DNA from: JAFGXF01 sp963732595
GTDB lineage: Bacteria; Chloroflexota; Anaerolineae; Anaerolineales; Anaerolineaceae
Reading direction: 5' to 3'
Length of the DNA stretch: 64,000 nucleotides
NCBI GenBank assembly: GCA_963732595.1
Contig: CAVSZZ010000002.1
Span: forward strand, 930,001-994,000
Below, one piece after another: positions 62,260-64,000 of the stretch. Made by a program: the position numbers and the translations under genes. Numbering within the stretch: position 1 is the stretch's first letter; each line of letters opens with the position of its first letter. A model generated the notes under the pieces. The model searched no databases. It was not told where the DNA came from and saw only the letters and a list, made by a program, of their open reading frames with translations.

Positions 62260-64000
62260 ATGATAAATAAAGCGAACCGGATATTTTATACGCTGATTCT
62301 CACGCTACTCAGTGCCGTTATTTGTTATCAAACCTACCTTACTACAAATGATTATATGCGCCAATTGCGCTTGCCCATTTGGCGTCTTCGCCACGATTCT
62401 TCATTCAATCGTAGCGCTGTATTTTTTTTATCCAGTGAGGGGACAGATTTTCTTGGCTTTATCAATAGCATCATTCCGCCAGCAGTTAAAGTAATTCTAC
62501 CCGAACAATCCGGGCCATTTTCTGAGCAGAATATTTTGCAATTCTTCATGCTAGATAAAACCATCATGGTTTGTCCTTCGGGTGCAGCCCGAATCGAATG
62601 CCTTTCCAATCCAGACAAGTACCTGATTGCCACTACTGCGTACCCTCCACATGAAAGCGACATCGACAAGGTATTCATACCTTACCCTGATGCTGACCCC
62701 AATTATCCATACGAGGGTGTTTATGTCCCAAGGGATTACCAAGAAGGTGTTTACTCGGCTTTTTATCCATCCAGCTATAATATTCTCCTCATTCTCGTGT
62801 GTGACGTGGGTGTTTTACTCGCCTGGCTTCTTCTCGGTTGGTTGATCATCACTGCCATCTTTCGCGAAGCATTTCATCCGGTTGCGCCCATCATCAGCTT
62901 CCCAATTGGAATGGGAGTATACACATGGGCTGTCTTCGTAGTTTCAGTGCTGGGGGCTCCCTTAACCATTTGGACGATATTTATTACCTATATGGGGCTT
63001 CTATTTGGAGTAACCCTCATCGTATGGCGGTCAAACCTAAAGTTACAGTTACCTAAAGTTGATCTTGCCAAGGGTCTGATAATATTAAAACAAATCCGCC
63101 CTTCACCCATTGTTCTTGGTATTTTTTTGTTATCAGCCTTTCTCCTTCTGACACTCCTGTATATTGGAGTGGGTCGTGGATACTCAACATTTGATGATAT
63201 GGCCATCTGGAGCCTTAAGGGCTATTATATGGCGTTTAAACAGGATTTATTCGCCGCTGTCGAGGCCAGCGGACATGGTCTGTCGTATCCATTAAATTTA
63301 TCTCTGGCCATTTCAACTTTCTATCTAATTGACCAGGATCTTCTCCCTGGTTCGAAGATCGCTTATTTCCTCCTTTTTTTATCGATGTTGACCTGCATTT
63401 ATTGGTTCTTAAGGGAAAATAAAATTCCACGGGCTTTAACAAGTCTGAGTATATTGTTAATCATAAGTACACCTGTGATCTATAGACATGCAACTTATGG
63501 ATTTGCCAATATTCCTTTCGCCTGCTATATCGTTATCGGTTTTTTAATAAGCGTAATGGGTGCTATTAACCACAAGTCCGCCCTTTTATATTCAGGTGGT
63601 CTGGTTCTTTCGTTGGCGGGTTGGACCCGTCCGGAGGGAATCGGATTTGTGCTTGTTCTTGCTTGTATTATCACCGCCCTGGCGACTTATCGGCATTTAA
63701 AATTTCAACAACTCCTCATTTTCTTTCTGATTACGCTTTCTCTTAGTGGTACCTGGATCATCATGGGTTATCGTTACTTTAGAGGCGATGAGATTGGGGG
63801 GGCCGTTTCCGGTCTCTTACGCGCATTTTCATCCGGTACTTTCTCTTGGGCTTCTGTCTGGACAACCGTCTCTTATTCATGGGAGCGATATACATCGGCA
63901 TCCGATTGGGGTTACGTCATACCAGTAACTCTTCTGCTCATTATTATCATGGCTCCCGCGATGATCCGTCGTATAAGCCTGGTCCCCATCGCCATTCTTG
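62260..64000 (+). CDS. Large polytopic membrane protein, GT-C glycosyltransferase-like (3' truncated)
   Basis: An open frame from ATG 62260 to the window edge, about 580 codons without a stop. An N-terminal helix is followed by a roughly 140-residue soluble domain (IPPAVKVILPEQSGPFSEQN), then at least nine helices. FDDMAIWSLKGYYM after a helix and SLAGWTRPEG resemble GT-C type mannosyltransferases, where an acidic pair after the first helix of the core is catalytic. Function is otherwise unknown. The stop codon and full length lie outside the window. Confidence 0.7.
   Translation, partial: MINKANRIFYTLILTLLSAVICYQTYLTTNDYMRQLRLPIWRLRHDSSFNRSAVFFLSSEGTDFLGFINSIIPPAVKVILPEQSGPFSEQNILQFFMLDKTIMVCPSGAARIECLSNPDKYLIATTAYPPHESDIDKVFIPYPDADPNYPYEGVYVPRDYQEGVYSAFYPSSYNILLILVCDVGVLLAWLLLGWLIITAIFREAFHPVAPIISFPIGMGVYTWAVFVVSVLGAPLTIWTIFITYMGLLFGVTLIVWRSNLKLQLPKVDLAKGLIILKQIRPSPIVLGIFLLSAFLLLTLLYIGVGRGYSTFDDMAIWSLKGYYMAFKQDLFAAVEASGHGLSYPLNLSLAISTFYLIDQDLLPGSKIAYFLLFLSMLTCIYWFLRENKIPRALTSLSILLIISTPVIYRHATYGFANIPFACYIVIGFLISVMGAINHKSALLYSGGLVLSLAGWTRPEGIGFVLVLACIITALATYRHLKFQQLLIFFLITLSLSGTWIIMGYRYFRGDEIGGAVSGLLRAFSSGTFSWASVWTTVSYSWERYTSASDWGYVIPVTLLLIIIMAPAMIRRISLVPIAIL

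Noticed and set aside
1..64000. Genome-wide use of TGA as Trp
   Set aside because: Many intact genes stop at TGA (for example 12375-12377 and 48555-48557) and most Trp codons are TGG, so the standard code applies; only individual remnants carry TGA at Trp.
1..64000. CRISPR array, complete IS element or prophage
   Set aside because: No regularly spaced repeats, transposase or integrase genes, or terminal inverted repeats were seen.

Overview
The window looks like a chromosomal segment of a Chloroflexi bacterium, most likely Anaerolineae. The grounds are a mevalonate operon with archaeal-type HMG-CoA synthase and a DUF35 protein, a RibXY-type riboflavin transporter under an FMN riboswitch, lipoproteins with Thr/Pro-rich linkers, GatCAB, a YchF/SurE pair and many single-gene accessory families. 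This placement rests on gene content only.

Layout. 1-6.4 kb: the end of a DHH phosphoesterase, a carbohydrate ABC importer (two permeases and a lipoprotein binding protein, the first permease carrying two apparent frameshifts), a hairpin terminator and a divergent metallo-beta-lactamase protein. 6.4-10.7 kb (minus): a MarR-controlled ABC-2 exporter with a clear palindromic operator, an SDR, and DUF5655 and DUF1801 proteins. 10.7-15.7 kb: a structured intergenic region, a DegT-like PLP enzyme, a 163-residue unknown, and a three-gene operon of single-pass coiled-coil membrane proteins whose first member has a cytoplasmic helix-hairpin-helix domain. 15.8-31 kb: an accessory zone of mostly minus-strand single genes (acetyltransferases, nitroreductase, DinB-like, VOC, SDR, HAD, DUF4256, CPBP protease, P-type ATPase) mixed with gene remnants. 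Several remnants are broken by in-frame TGA codons, two of them exactly at conserved Trp positions.

31.2-35.2 kb (minus): HMG-CoA reductase, HMG-CoA synthase, a thiolase homolog and a DUF35 Zn-ribbon protein in a tight operon for mevalonate synthesis. The thiolase homolog lacks its nucleophilic Cys. 35.3-45.3 kb: an orphan GAF histidine kinase, two methyltransferases, SRP RNA, envelope lipoprotein and LysM proteins, a sulfite-oxidase-fold protein, an UPF0173 hydrolase, a UvrD/PcrA helicase and DNA polymerase III delta prime.

45.3-48.1 kb (minus): the riboflavin ABC transporter with an FMN riboswitch followed by two tandem hairpin/T-run elements. 48.2-55.4 kb (plus): gatC-gatA, a sugar-phosphate nucleotidyltransferase, a small DUF6504-like protein, an aminotransferase and gatB, then glutamate dehydrogenase. 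Together these link Asp/Glu metabolism to Asn/Gln-tRNA amidation. 55.5-64 kb: a frameshifted Ca2+-type P-ATPase, glgC, tRNA-Leu(CAA), ychF, surE, tRNA-Arg(GCG) and the start of a large polytopic membrane protein that runs off the window. No CRISPR array, complete insertion sequence or prophage was seen.
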